From: Bacillus sp. WMMC1349
Lineage (GTDB): Bacteria; Bacillota; Bacilli; Bacillales; Bacillaceae
Reading direction: 5' to 3'
Length of the DNA stretch: 64,000 bases
Assembly: GCF_013155385.1 (NCBI RefSeq)
Contig: NZ_JABJUQ010000007.1
Coordinates: forward strand, 3,256,501 to 3,320,500
Shown: piece by piece, positions 1-8,006 of the stretch
How the letters are laid out: each line of letters opens with the position of its first letter
Numbering within the stretch: position 1 is the first letter of the stretch
Made by a program: the position numbers and the translations under genes
Notes under the pieces: generated by a model
Told to the model about the DNA's origin: nothing
The model's database searches: none
Seen by the model: the letters and a program-made list of their open reading frames with translations, nothing else

Positions 1-603
1 AAAGTTCGTCAGATTCAATGTCATTTTGTTATTGCAGGAAATTATGATGATTTGCAGGCACATGATAAGGCATTACCTCATTTGCATAAAGCTTTGGCTC
101 TTGCTAAAGAGATTAAAAATTCATCTATGATTACTAAAGCTTTATTAAATATGGGTCACTGTTACAATAATGTAGAGAGTTTTCATGCTGTACCTTTTTA
201 TCTTGAAGCTATTAAAGCTGCTGAGAAGACAAAGGCAAAAGAAATTACAATTCCATATTATGATTTGACTCTGATCCATTTTAGTAAAAACGAAAACGCT
301 AAAGGATTAGAATATTTTCAAAAGGCTAGAGAAAGTGCTCAACTATTCCAAGATGATTTGTTTATGTATTTGTTAAATGTTGTGGAGGAGTTGTTTATTA
401 AACAAACGGACCGGGAAAAAGTGTTACAATATTTTGAACCACTTAGGGACAGTAGAGGTTATCCTTATATAGAAGAACTGGCAATAATTGCGACCGAATT
501 TTATAATAAGAATGAGCGGCTGGCAGATTCTGTGGTTTTTTATAAGCAGTTGTTGGAGGCTCAAAAACAAATTCGGAGGGGAGAATTTCAAAATGAAATG
601 TAA
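1..603 (+). CDS. Rap-family tetratricopeptide regulator, C-terminal part
   Basis: The frame is open from base 1, so the gene begins before the window and only about 200 C-terminal residues are visible. They form repeated helical hairpins of TPR type, typical of Rap proteins, which either dephosphorylate Spo0F or block response regulators such as ComA and DegU and are inhibited by a Phr pentapeptide. The 3' end overlaps the start of a small exported-peptide gene by 11 bp, the classical rap-phr arrangement. The specific Rap type and its target cannot be assigned from this fragment. Confidence 0.85.
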   Translation, partial: KVRQIQCHFVIAGNYDDLQAHDKALPHLHKALALAKEIKNSSMITKALLNMGHCYNNVESFHAVPFYLEAIKAAEKTKAKEITIPYYDLTLIHFSKNENAKGLEYFQKARESAQLFQDDLFMYLLNVVEELFIKQTDREKVLQYFEPLRDSRGYPYIEELAIIATEFYNKNERLADSVVFYKQLLEAQKQIRRGEFQNEM

Positions 604-712
604 AAGCTTTTTTTCAGCGGTCATCATTTTGGGGGTATTAACGTTAGGGCTTACCGGTTTTTCTCATGCAGATCACAGTGATATGCAGGCTTCATCAAGA
701 TATTCTACTTGA
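593..712 (+). CDS. Phr-type pheromone precursor
   Basis: A 39-residue peptide starting at ATG 593, preceded by GGAGGGG about 13 bases upstream and overlapping the end of the rap gene. It has a positively charged start (MKCK), a hydrophobic core and an Ala-containing export site (SHA), like known Phr pre-peptides. The last five residues are SRYST. Known Phr pentapeptides such as ARNQT, SRNVT and ERGMT share Arg at position 2 and Thr at the end, so SRYST is the likely mature signal. The signal sequence and C-terminal motif are read directly; function is inferred from family and position. Confidence 0.85.
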   Translation: MKCKSFFSAVIILGVLTLGLTGFSHADHSDMQASSRYST

Positions 713-748
713 AGCTTGATGTAAAAACAATTGAAAGTATAAGATCAA

Positions 749-785
749 CGAAGCCCACCTCTAAAATGAGAAGGGCTTTTTCTTC
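749..785 (+). terminator. rap-phr terminator
   Basis: AAGCCC at 751-756 pairs with GGGCTT at 773-778, followed by a T-rich run. It lies 38 bases after the phr stop codon. Confidence 0.7.
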
Positions 786-789
786 GTAC

Positions 790-932
790 CTATTTAAACA
801 ACTTACCTAACAATTTCCCCGTTGTTTCACCAGCAGCACGACGGGCGATGCGTTTACCCACTTTGCCGCATTGACATCACCTAAGATTTTAGCCGACTTG
901 TACATGGCTGATCTGATTTTGTTGATGCTCAT
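790..932 (-). pseudogene. small conserved basic protein, frameshifted
   Basis: An ATG at 932 has a good upstream ribosome site (AAAGGGACG) and opens MSINKIRSAMYKSAKILGDV. The reading frame then changes near 866-872: the following frame reads KVGKRIARRAAG... and ends LLGKLFK at a TAG at 790. Together the two parts look like one short, basic, Bacillus-type hypothetical protein that has lost a few bases in the middle. The total length (143 nt) is not a multiple of three. Function unknown. It could be a sequencing error rather than a real lesion. Confidence 0.5.
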
Positions 933-1264
933 TTTTACACGTCCCTTTTGTGTTGTTGGTTTAATTATATCAAAAATTGAGGTAAGCGCCTGTCCACTTG
1001 GTTTAATATGTCCCCTCAAACCTCCCCCAAATCGATGGGGGAGAATACAAATATCTACAAAACAGAAAGTAAACAAAAAAGTTAAATCATTGATATATCA
1101 GTGCTTCTAGGTTTTTATCAATGCACTTTACAAAGCGACTATTCTACCACTTTCAAGATAACCTAAAAACATTTTTTTGAAAGCAGGACATTTATTGCCT
1201 TTCTTTCAGCAAGAAAAATCAGTAGTATGAAGGAGAAAGTTATATTAAAGGAAGTGAATAGTGC

Positions 1265-1747
1265 GTGAAATACAATATTCACGATACAACTGTGTTAAAT
1301 GAGGACATCCTTTCTCCAGAGGAAAAAGAAACCTGGGTTCTATATATGAAAGTGCTGACTGCAGCCGGACTAGGAGATGTTTCTGAATGGATGAAGCTTG
1401 ATATCAGTATGCCACAAATGAAAGTCTTAATGCTTCTAAACACCCACGAAAAACTGAAAGTCTCGGAGATCGCTGAGAGAATGGGTGCTTCCCTGTCAAA
1501 CATGACTGGGCTGCTCAGCCGGCTTGAGGATGCAAATTTTATTATAAGAACCCATTCTAAAGAGGATAGGCGAACAATCGTTGTTGAATTGACAGAAGAG
1601 GCGAAAGATATTTTTCGCGGCTTGTATCAAAAAGGACATGAAAAATTAAAGAAAGCCCTGCAAAGCCTCAATGAACAAGAAAAGAAAAAAGTAAATGACG
1701 GTCTATCCATTCTTGAAAAAGCACTAAAATTAAATGCTGAAGATTAA
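1265..1747 (+). CDS. MarR-family transcriptional repressor
   Basis: 160 residues, usual MarR length. The winged helix covers about residues 50-115: the stretch LKVSEIAERMGASLSNMTGL is the recognition-helix region, and the wing motif KEDRRTIVVELTEE follows. The start is GTG 1265, about 10 bases after AAAGGAAG; an in-frame ATG is not available. The neighbour on the same strand is an MFS drug exporter whose promoter carries a palindrome, the usual repressor-efflux pair (compare MdtR-MdtP or YvmB-YvmA of B. subtilis). The ligand is unknown. A repeat element separates the two genes. Confidence 0.88.
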   Translation: MKYNIHDTTVLNEDILSPEEKETWVLYMKVLTAAGLGDVSEWMKLDISMPQMKVLMLLNTHEKLKVSEIAERMGASLSNMTGLLSRLEDANFIIRTHSKEDRRTIVVELTEEAKDIFRGLYQKGHEKLKKALQSLNEQEKKKVNDGLSILEKALKLNAED

Positions 1748-1748
1748 T

Positions 1749-1864
1749 GGAGCTGTCTAAAAAGTCCTTTATCAACAAGAAGTCAGAGAGAATTGCGAGA
1801 CCCCATAGTGGAAAGTAGGCAAATTCCCCGATTTTTATTGATTCACACTACTTTCAGGACACCC
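1749..1864 (+). repeat. MITE-like repeat, copy 1 (short form)
   Basis: Begins GGAGCTGTCTAAAAAGTCC and ends CTTTCAGGACACCCC, the same imperfect ends as the fuller copies at 33700-33875 and 52417-52584 (reverse). The GC-rich core found in those copies is largely missing here. Non-coding. Confidence 0.7.
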
Positions 1865-1882
1865 CCTTTTCGAAAAAAACTT

Positions 1883-1911
1883 TTGACAAAATTAGTATTT
1901 TCGCGGATGAT
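1883..1911 (+). promoter_or_regulatory. SigA-type promoter of the MFS exporter
   Basis: TTGACA at 1883-1888 and GATGAT (4 of 6 to TATAAT) at 1906-1911, spacer 17. The palindrome at 1916-1956 lies directly downstream, where a repressor would block transcription. Confidence 0.55.
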
Positions 1912-1915
1912 AAAA

Positions 1916-1956
1916 TTAATTCACTTTAAGTTAACTATTTATTTGAAGTGAATTAA
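1916..1956. promoter_or_regulatory. probable MarR operator (palindrome)
   Basis: TTAATTCACTT at 1916-1926 and AAGTGAATTAA at 1946-1956 are perfect 11-base inverted repeats, separated by 19 bases that include a smaller palindrome, ACTTTAAGT. The site lies between the promoter and the exporter start, so binding by the adjacent MarR protein is the simplest reading. Confidence 0.6.
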
Positions 1957-1975
1957 TGAAAAGGGGGAACAAAGG

Positions 1976-3487
1976 GTGACGAAAAAAGGTTTAAACCAAA
2001 AGTGGGCAATTGCCTTATTTACCGTTGGCGTGTTTATGGCCGCATTAGACAATGGCATTATTTCAGCTGCACTTACGACAATCAATGATTTTTTCGAAGT
2101 GTCTCCGTCATGGGGTGCGTGGGGAATCACACTGTATACACTCGGTTTGGCAGTCAGTGTCCCAATCGTCGGGAAACTGTCTGATCGATACGGACGAAAA
2201 AAACTGTTTATCACCGAAGTGATCCTGTTTGGAATCGGTTCGTTATTGGTTGCCTTAAGCCAAAGTTTCCCAATGTTTTTATGTGCGCGGCTCATCCAAT
2301 CACTTGGCGGAGGTGGGATATTTATTATTGGGAGTTCTCACATTCTTTCAACAGTTCATAAGGATAAACAAGGCTCAGCACTGGGGCTTTTAGGAGCAAT
2401 GAATGGTATTGCAGCTGTGCTGGGACCAAATATCGGCAGTTTCATTCTCGATTTAACCGGGAGCTGGCATTGGCTATTTTTAATTAATTTACCGATAGCT
2501 TTATCACTTGTGCTGTTAAGCTTGCCATTCATCATCGAAACAAAAGAAGATCACATCAAACCACTTGATATAACAGGAACGATTATTTTATCTTTCGCCA
2601 TATTATCTGTGATGTATGGGATTACAAATTTAAATGGTGAACACTTCCTTACCGGATTACTAGATCCACATGTATATGCTTTTTTGCTTATCGGTCTCAT
2701 TTTATTGACAGGATTGTTTTTTTATGAAAAAAGAGTAGAACATAGCGGGGGTGACCCAATACTTGCCTACAGTTTATTAAAAAATAAAGTGTTTCAGTGG
2801 ACACTGTTTATCGGTTTTATTTCTGGCGGGCTCTTAGCTGCCGTAATCTTTATCCCTTCATACGCCGAACAATATTTACACATTGCCACGGAGAAGTCAG
2901 GATATTGGATGACACCGCTCGCACTTGCTTCAGGTATAGGTGCTGGGCTAGGGGGGATGTTAGCAGATCAAAAAGGACCTATTAAAACAGCATGCTTATC
3001 AGCCATTGTTTCATGTAGCGGATTTTTATTATTATCCGTATGGGTCGTAGAAAAATGGGAATTTGTCATTGCCAGTATCATTGCCGGCATTGGTTTTGGC
3101 ATCCTTTTAGGCGCCCCCTTAAACATGCTCGTCTCTGAGGCTGCAAACACCCGTTATGGGACAGCACTTGGAACACTGTCTCTTGTTAGACAAATGGGAC
3201 TGACATTAGCCCCCACTCTTTATGCAGGTTTTATTTCAGCTGGATATGAAAATATCGGCAGTCACATCACGAATAAACTGAAAGATGCTGGTATTCCAAC
3301 AAGCAACATCCCGAATCCAAAAGTAAAATCCATCATTTCAGAAGCAATTGATGAAAGTATTGGAAAAGGGTTTGGAAATCTTTACTTGACGGCTGCACTG
3401 CTGTCTTTCATCATCATTTTCGCAGTTATCGTATTATCGATCTACAGAAAAAATAGTCACAGTCAGGAAATGTCTATGTCTAAGTAA
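1976..3487 (+). CDS. MFS multidrug efflux transporter, DHA2 (14-TM) type
   Basis: 503 residues with about 14 hydrophobic segments. Motif A (GKLSDRYGRKK) lies near residue 63 after TM2, and the antiporter motif C-like stretch (GAMNGIAAVLGPNIGS) lies near residues 140-157. It should export hydrophobic drugs in exchange for protons across the cell membrane. Start GTG 1976 follows AAGGGGGAAC. It is expressed from its own promoter with a palindromic operator and paired with the MarR gene upstream. In B. subtilis this chromosomal position holds the yvmA/yvmB MFS-MarR pair, but direct orthology is not claimed. Substrate unknown. Confidence 0.88.
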   Translation: MTKKGLNQKWAIALFTVGVFMAALDNGIISAALTTINDFFEVSPSWGAWGITLYTLGLAVSVPIVGKLSDRYGRKKLFITEVILFGIGSLLVALSQSFPMFLCARLIQSLGGGGIFIIGSSHILSTVHKDKQGSALGLLGAMNGIAAVLGPNIGSFILDLTGSWHWLFLINLPIALSLVLLSLPFIIETKEDHIKPLDITGTIILSFAILSVMYGITNLNGEHFLTGLLDPHVYAFLLIGLILLTGLFFYEKRVEHSGGDPILAYSLLKNKVFQWTLFIGFISGGLLAAVIFIPSYAEQYLHIATEKSGYWMTPLALASGIGAGLGGMLADQKGPIKTACLSAIVSCSGFLLLSVWVVEKWEFVIASIIAGIGFGILLGAPLNMLVSEAANTRYGTALGTLSLVRQMGLTLAPTLYAGFISAGYENIGSHITNKLKDAGIPTSNIPNPKVKSIISEAIDESIGKGFGNLYLTAALLSFIIIFAVIVLSIYRKNSHSQEMSMSK

Positions 3488-3493
3488 ACATTT

Positions 3494-3530
3494 ATAGCTC
3501 CGGAGACACTCTGCCATCCGGAGCTATTCT
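3494..3530. terminator. hairpin between the MFS gene and yvnB
   Basis: ATAGCTCCGGA (3494-3504) and TCCGGAGCTAT (3517-3527) form a perfect 11-bp stem between two convergent genes. The T-tract is weak on both strands; it probably serves both. Confidence 0.6.
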
Positions 3531-3539
3531 GGAACCGTT

Positions 3540-6500
3540 CTAATCTTTTGTCGTAAATCTCCAAAGGATAGAACGGATTTTTCCACCGTATTGATCTAAC
3601 ACTGTCGTATACCAATAATATCTCGTATTAGGCTTTAAACCCTTCCAAATAACTGAGGCTTTTTTTCCACTCTTCGTTTTCCTCACTTTGCCGATTTGTT
3701 TATCAGTATAAACATTCATTTTAAAATGATTTGTTCGCACTTTTTTTAACTGTGGCGAAAGATCTGTCTTCATACTGAATTCATCTTTTCTCCCAAATTG
3801 ATGTGGATCATAAAAATTGTAGTCATCAAGATAAGGTGAATATGTTTTGACATGTATGGTGTCATGTTTCAGATCAATATGAAATATTCTTAAATAGCCT
3901 TGACCACCTTCAGGTCCTCCCTGATAATCAGCAACCATTTGATATACATTGCGATCTGATTGTCCATCACCATCATCATCTAATTGATCAATCTTCAAAT
4001 TAGAACTGTGATAATGACCACTTAACACAGCCATAACATTACGATTCGGTTTAATGACATGCTCAAATATTTTTTCACCAAGCGGACTTCTGCTCCCGCT
4101 CACAAGCAAAAATTCATGAAATGCCAAAATCGCTTTTCGATCAGGATATTGCCTAAGCACATGATTGATCCATTCCAATTCTTTTTCTCCGATTCCCCAG
4201 CCCATCGAAATCATCACATAATCATGACCACCGCTCGATATTAAGTCATAATGACCTTTATTATGATGGTTATATGCACCTCCATAATAAGGTTTATTTT
4301 TAAAGCGCTTTTCACCAAAGTATTTACTAAATGTTTGATAAGAATTGGATTTATGGTCGACATCGTGATTACCTGCTAATACACCGTATGGGATCTGGTT
4401 GTCATCTAGGACTTTCATATACCGATCAGCACGCTTCCATTGGATCAACTGGTCTGCATCATCTACCACATCCCCTGTGTGAAAGACATATTGAATGTTT
4501 AGCTTGTCTTTTTGACTGGCTATCCAATTGACTTGCTTTTCAAAAATATGCGGATAACTCTCTGCATAGTATTGCGTATCTGTCATCCAAATGAACGAAT
4601 AATCATTAGGTAATAGTTGAATCCGATCCTGAATGATGACACTAATCTGCGAATTTCTGAGATAATCTTTTGCCTTCATACGACCTTTTAGTGTAAAAGT
4701 CTTTTCATCTTTTGCAATCTGATAAACAAGTGTCTCCCATATCTGTTTCGCATGATTCCAAACGAACATTGACACCTTTCGTCCTGGAAGAGAGCTTCCT
4801 CTCCATTTCACTTCCACCTTGTCAGTTTCTTGCACTTGTTGATCAACTTTCACATCAAAACGGTGATAAGGAAAACCATTTATCGAAGTTGTTTCAAAAC
4901 CTTGTCGAGTGATTTTGTCTCGCTCTGCTTTTGTTAATGATGATTCACCATTTACCGTAAAACGGTGTGGTGGCTCTGTATCACTTCGATTCACAGATAT
5001 TTTCACATGTGCATCGTCTTTTGTTGTATATTGATACCCTTGGAAAAAGGAAACATTCAATTTATCCTTTGTTGGATCTTTGACTCTTACAGTTAGTGTG
5101 GCGTGTTTGCTGCCAGGGACTGTGTTTAGTTTTTTAGGGTCATCAGGTGTTTCTTTTTTTGTGAAAAACGCTCTTTTTAAAGTAGAGCGATTTCCTGCAC
5201 TGTCATCGGCAATGATTTCAATAATATGCTTTCCCGGATTCAAATCTGCAGAAGACATCGTATACGGTAAAGAAATTTCCTTACCATCAACAAGTGCTGT
5301 CACTTTTTCTACTTCACTCCATTTATCACGGCATATCGCTTTAAATGTAAATGTCCCTTTATATGTCTTCCCGTTTTTTAAAGAAGTTTTAATTTTAGGA
5401 CCGCTATTATCAACGGTAACCTCTCGCACCACCCTATCCTCTTTATTGACTGCTTCAATTGTATGTCTCCCTTGCTTGTAAGCTTTCGTATCCCAATTGT
5501 AAGCTAGTGATTGAAAGCTTTGATCTGAAAGACTGAACCGAAAGTCATACGCATTTTTGGCATTGGGCTGATCTCCAACAGGGAGCTCAATTTTCGGGTT
5601 GGAATGATGTTCATCATGTAAGACTGTGCCATCAGCCAAAATGAGCCGCGGATTTTTCAACAGAAAATCATCCCGGTTTTCTGAAGAAGAATGATTGAAT
5701 GTCGATGATTTAGAACCAGCTTTGACTGTGATGACAAACGGCATTCCTTTTGTAAACTCTTCAGGTGAAATTGGAACAGTCATTGTTGTATAACGGTGAT
5801 ATGTGTCATCAAAGATCTTTTGAACCCGCCTACCAATTGTTACAGCATTTTTAAAATGGAGGTTAGTTTTTTTAATATCAAAAGCAAAATACGCTTTTTT
5901 CTCAATCATCCGTTTTCCTAGCGGTTGCTCTTGTCCATCAATTCTTATATTGATCTCATCTGGCGGCCGTTCTGATGTTGCTTTCAACAATATGTTTCCA
6001 GACACAGTATCACCATTTTTCACATTAAGCCTAAGCCCTTTTAAAACGCTTTGTTTCATGGTAATCGTTGTCTTCTTAGTACTCGTCATATGAGACCCAT
6101 CACTTGCTGTCATATAATACTGCAGACTTTCTTTACCAATTAATTCTGCAAAAAAAATCTGATGATGATAAAAACCGTCATTTTTACTTTTCTCTACATT
6201 GACACTGGTAAACGTGTCACTTTCAGCTGTCCGATAAAAAAATTGAACTTTTTTAAGCTGTTGATTGTCTTTAACATCTGCCAATAATTCGATTGCCCCT
6301 CCAGGGTTGACTGAATGACAATCTGTTAGGTCTTGTATTTTTGGTTTTTCACGATCTGGAACAACCTTGACACTCTTTGATGGTGTCTGATTTCTTAAAA
6401 GCAAACCTGGGGTTGGCTTTTGGTCTCCACTCGATATTTTCGACAGTTGTTTTGTTCCATCAAGTGGATATTGATATAAAATAGCTTTGTTTTTGACCAC

Positions 6501-7334
6501 ATCACTTTGTCCTGACTGATGTTGGTAATGGGCAGTTACAATTTCTTCGCCGCTGTTCGTACTTATGACAAGATCTCTTGTTTTCCTATTTTCCATACCA
6601 CTTCCATTTAGTGAAGAAAGGGTTTTTCCTTCTTCAAGATGGACACCGTAATGGCGGTTAAAATGGCTAGCTGTTAAATGTTGATTTGCTTCATTTTTTA
6701 TCCAAAGTACATGTGTATTCCCAGAAGGTACCTTGATTTGCTCTTGGCCAAAAGTCCAAAGTAAATCAGAATCCTTACCTTCAGAGGGATTTCTATATCT
6801 GATTTTGTAACTGTTTAAATGAATCGGTTTATTTGTATTATTATAAACTTCGATAAACTCATAACCATCTTTCCCACCAACATTAGTCGAATCAACCACT
6901 ATTTCAGTTATTAAAAGCTGCGGCAGTTTCCTTTCATCTACATGAAAACCTTTTATATCGATTGTGTACACATCCGTTTTGACAGAGCGATAACCGCTTT
7001 TTGCTTCAATATAATAAACCAATTGCTGAGAAGACAGTTCTTCACTTTTTATTTTTGCAATGTATTGATCATCTGTTCCTGGCTCCAGCTCCATCATAAT
7101 AGAGCGAAACGGCAGTTTATCATGTTGTTTATAGTGCAGAATAACACTTTCAGCCGGCACCTTTGCATGAAATAACAAATCATTTCCCTTTTTAGCGTTT
7201 TCTACAGGTGAATGTTTGATCATAAGGGGGACCTGTTTTTGAGATTGAACCGCTTCCGCACCAATAATTGGAATAATCAAATAGGACGCCAAAATGAGCA
7301 GAAATAAGGTTTGACGGTTTATGTAATGTTGCAT
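3540..7334 (-). CDS. yvnB: large exported metallophosphoesterase with lamin-tail domain (YvnB)
   Basis: 1264 residues from ATG 7334, which has the strong site GGGAGGTGG; the open frame reaches 7430 but has no ribosome site there. Residues 1-30 are a signal peptide. A lamin-tail-like domain spans about 145-290 (LLITEIVVDSTN..., YEFIEVYN). Several Ig/bacterial-surface-type modules fill 350-850. A calcineurin-type phosphoesterase spans about 910-1120, with metal ligands DTQ, GDVVDD, GNHD, FHEF and GHYH all present. A fibronectin-III-like end (about 1180-1264) closes it. The role is probably hydrolysis of extracellular phosphoester substrates; the substrate is unknown. The position beside yvlD matches B. 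subtilis. Confidence 0.85.
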   Translation of the reverse strand: MQHYINRQTLFLLILASYLIIPIIGAEAVQSQKQVPLMIKHSPVENAKKGNDLLFHAKVPAESVILHYKQHDKLPFRSIMMELEPGTDDQYIAKIKSEELSSQQLVYYIEAKSGYRSVKTDVYTIDIKGFHVDERKLPQLLITEIVVDSTNVGGKDGYEFIEVYNNTNKPIHLNSYKIRYRNPSEGKDSDLLWTFGQEQIKVPSGNTHVLWIKNEANQHLTASHFNRHYGVHLEEGKTLSSLNGSGMENRKTRDLVISTNSGEEIVTAHYQHQSGQSDVVKNKAILYQYPLDGTKQLSKISSGDQKPTPGLLLRNQTPSKSVKVVPDREKPKIQDLTDCHSVNPGGAIELLADVKDNQQLKKVQFFYRTAESDTFTSVNVEKSKNDGFYHHQIFFAELIGKESLQYYMTASDGSHMTSTKKTTITMKQSVLKGLRLNVKNGDTVSGNILLKATSERPPDEINIRIDGQEQPLGKRMIEKKAYFAFDIKKTNLHFKNAVTIGRRVQKIFDDTYHRYTTMTVPISPEEFTKGMPFVITVKAGSKSSTFNHSSSENRDDFLLKNPRLILADGTVLHDEHHSNPKIELPVGDQPNAKNAYDFRFSLSDQSFQSLAYNWDTKAYKQGRHTIEAVNKEDRVVREVTVDNSGPKIKTSLKNGKTYKGTFTFKAICRDKWSEVEKVTALVDGKEISLPYTMSSADLNPGKHIIEIIADDSAGNRSTLKRAFFTKKETPDDPKKLNTVPGSKHATLTVRVKDPTKDKLNVSFFQGYQYTTKDDAHVKISVNRSDTEPPHRFTVNGESSLTKAERDKITRQGFETTSINGFPYHRFDVKVDQQVQETDKVEVKWRGSSLPGRKVSMFVWNHAKQIWETLVYQIAKDEKTFTLKGRMKAKDYLRNSQISVIIQDRIQLLPNDYSFIWMTDTQYYAESYPHIFEKQVNWIASQKDKLNIQYVFHTGDVVDDADQLIQWKRADRYMKVLDDNQIPYGVLAGNHDVDHKSNSYQTFSKYFGEKRFKNKPYYGGAYNHHNKGHYDLISSGGHDYVMISMGWGIGEKELEWINHVLRQYPDRKAILAFHEFLLVSGSRSPLGEKIFEHVIKPNRNVMAVLSGHYHSSNLKIDQLDDDGDGQSDRNVYQMVADYQGGPEGGQGYLRIFHIDLKHDTIHVKTYSPYLDDYNFYDPHQFGRKDEFSMKTDLSPQLKKVRTNHFKMNVYTDKQIGKVRKTKSGKKASVIWKGLKPNTRYYWYTTVLDQYGGKIRSILWRFTTKD

Positions 7335-7410
7335 TGTCCACCTCCCTTTTTTATGTTGCCTGTTTATCCCTTTTTTATGAAACCGATCGATTAAAGTATC
7401 CGTCCCTAGA

Positions 7411-7443
7411 CAAAAAAAGAAGCCTGACACATGTCAGACTTCA
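7411..7443 (-). terminator. yvlBCD terminator
   Basis: On the minus strand AAGTCTGACATGTGTCAGGCTT followed by seven T residues, immediately after the yvlD stop. Confidence 0.8.
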
Positions 7444-7444
7444 G

Positions 7445-7804
7445 TTATTTTTTCGAAATGGGTTCAATGATCGCTTTTTGAATTAACACATGGAAAAATG
7501 ACAAAACAATTGATGCGAGAATGGCTGTCCCGAATCCATCTAGATTAAATCTGTCCCCCATGAGCGAAGCTGTCATATAAAGTGTGATGGCATTGATCAC
7601 AAATAAAAATAAACCAAGTGTTACAACTGTGACTGGTAATGTCAAAATGATGAGTATCGGCTTCACGAACACATTTAAAACAGACAAGATCAGACTTGCC
7701 GTAATAGCGGCCCAAATACCTTCAATATGAACCGCATCAAAATATCCAGCAATAACAATTAATAATAAAGCATTAACAAGAACACTTGTTATCCATTTCA
7801 TCAT
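7445..7804 (-). CDS. yvlD: YvlD, phage-holin-family-4-like membrane protein
   Basis: 119 residues with four hydrophobic segments and the family pattern of small polar turns (FVKPILIILTLPVTVVTLGL near residue 45). Function is not established; in B. subtilis it belongs to the SigW envelope-stress regulon. It is the last gene of a tight yvlB-yvlC-yvlD operon and starts directly after the yvlC stop, with AAGGAGACG overlapping the end of that gene. Two adjacent ATG codons are possible starts; the upstream one (7804) is given. Confidence 0.88.
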   Translation of the reverse strand: MMKWITSVLVNALLLIVIAGYFDAVHIEGIWAAITASLILSVLNVFVKPILIILTLPVTVVTLGLFLFVINAITLYMTASLMGDRFNLDGFGTAILASIVLSFFHVLIQKAIIEPISKK

Positions 7805-8002
7805 CTATTTAACGTCTCCTTCGTTTGGAACAACAAATATCCAGACGATATATATGAGACCGACGGGTATCCCCGTTGAACAAATAAATAATATGACCGT
7901 AATGATTCGCAATAATGATGCATCCATATTTAAATATTCAGCGAGTCCACCGACCACACCAGCGACCTTTCTATCTGTTTCTGATCGAAAAAGTTTTTTC
8001 AT
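7805..8002 (-). CDS. yvlC: YvlC, PspC-domain membrane protein
   Basis: 65 residues that are essentially one PspC domain: KKLFRSETDRKVAGVVGGLA at the N-terminus, then a membrane segment and WIFVVPNE. PspC proteins sense or respond to membrane stress. It sits four bases after yvlB and is followed immediately by yvlD, so it is translated from the same message. The DUF4097 + PspC + holin-like set is a conserved envelope-stress module in Bacillus. Confidence 0.88.
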   Translation of the reverse strand: MKKLFRSETDRKVAGVVGGLAEYLNMDASLLRIITVILFICSTGIPVGLIYIVWIFVVPNEGDVK

Positions 8003-8006
8003 GATA

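Noticed and set aside
5080-5481. 133-residue plus-strand frame inside yvnB
   Set aside because: It is antisense to a well-supported domain protein and has no ribosome site or recognisable family.
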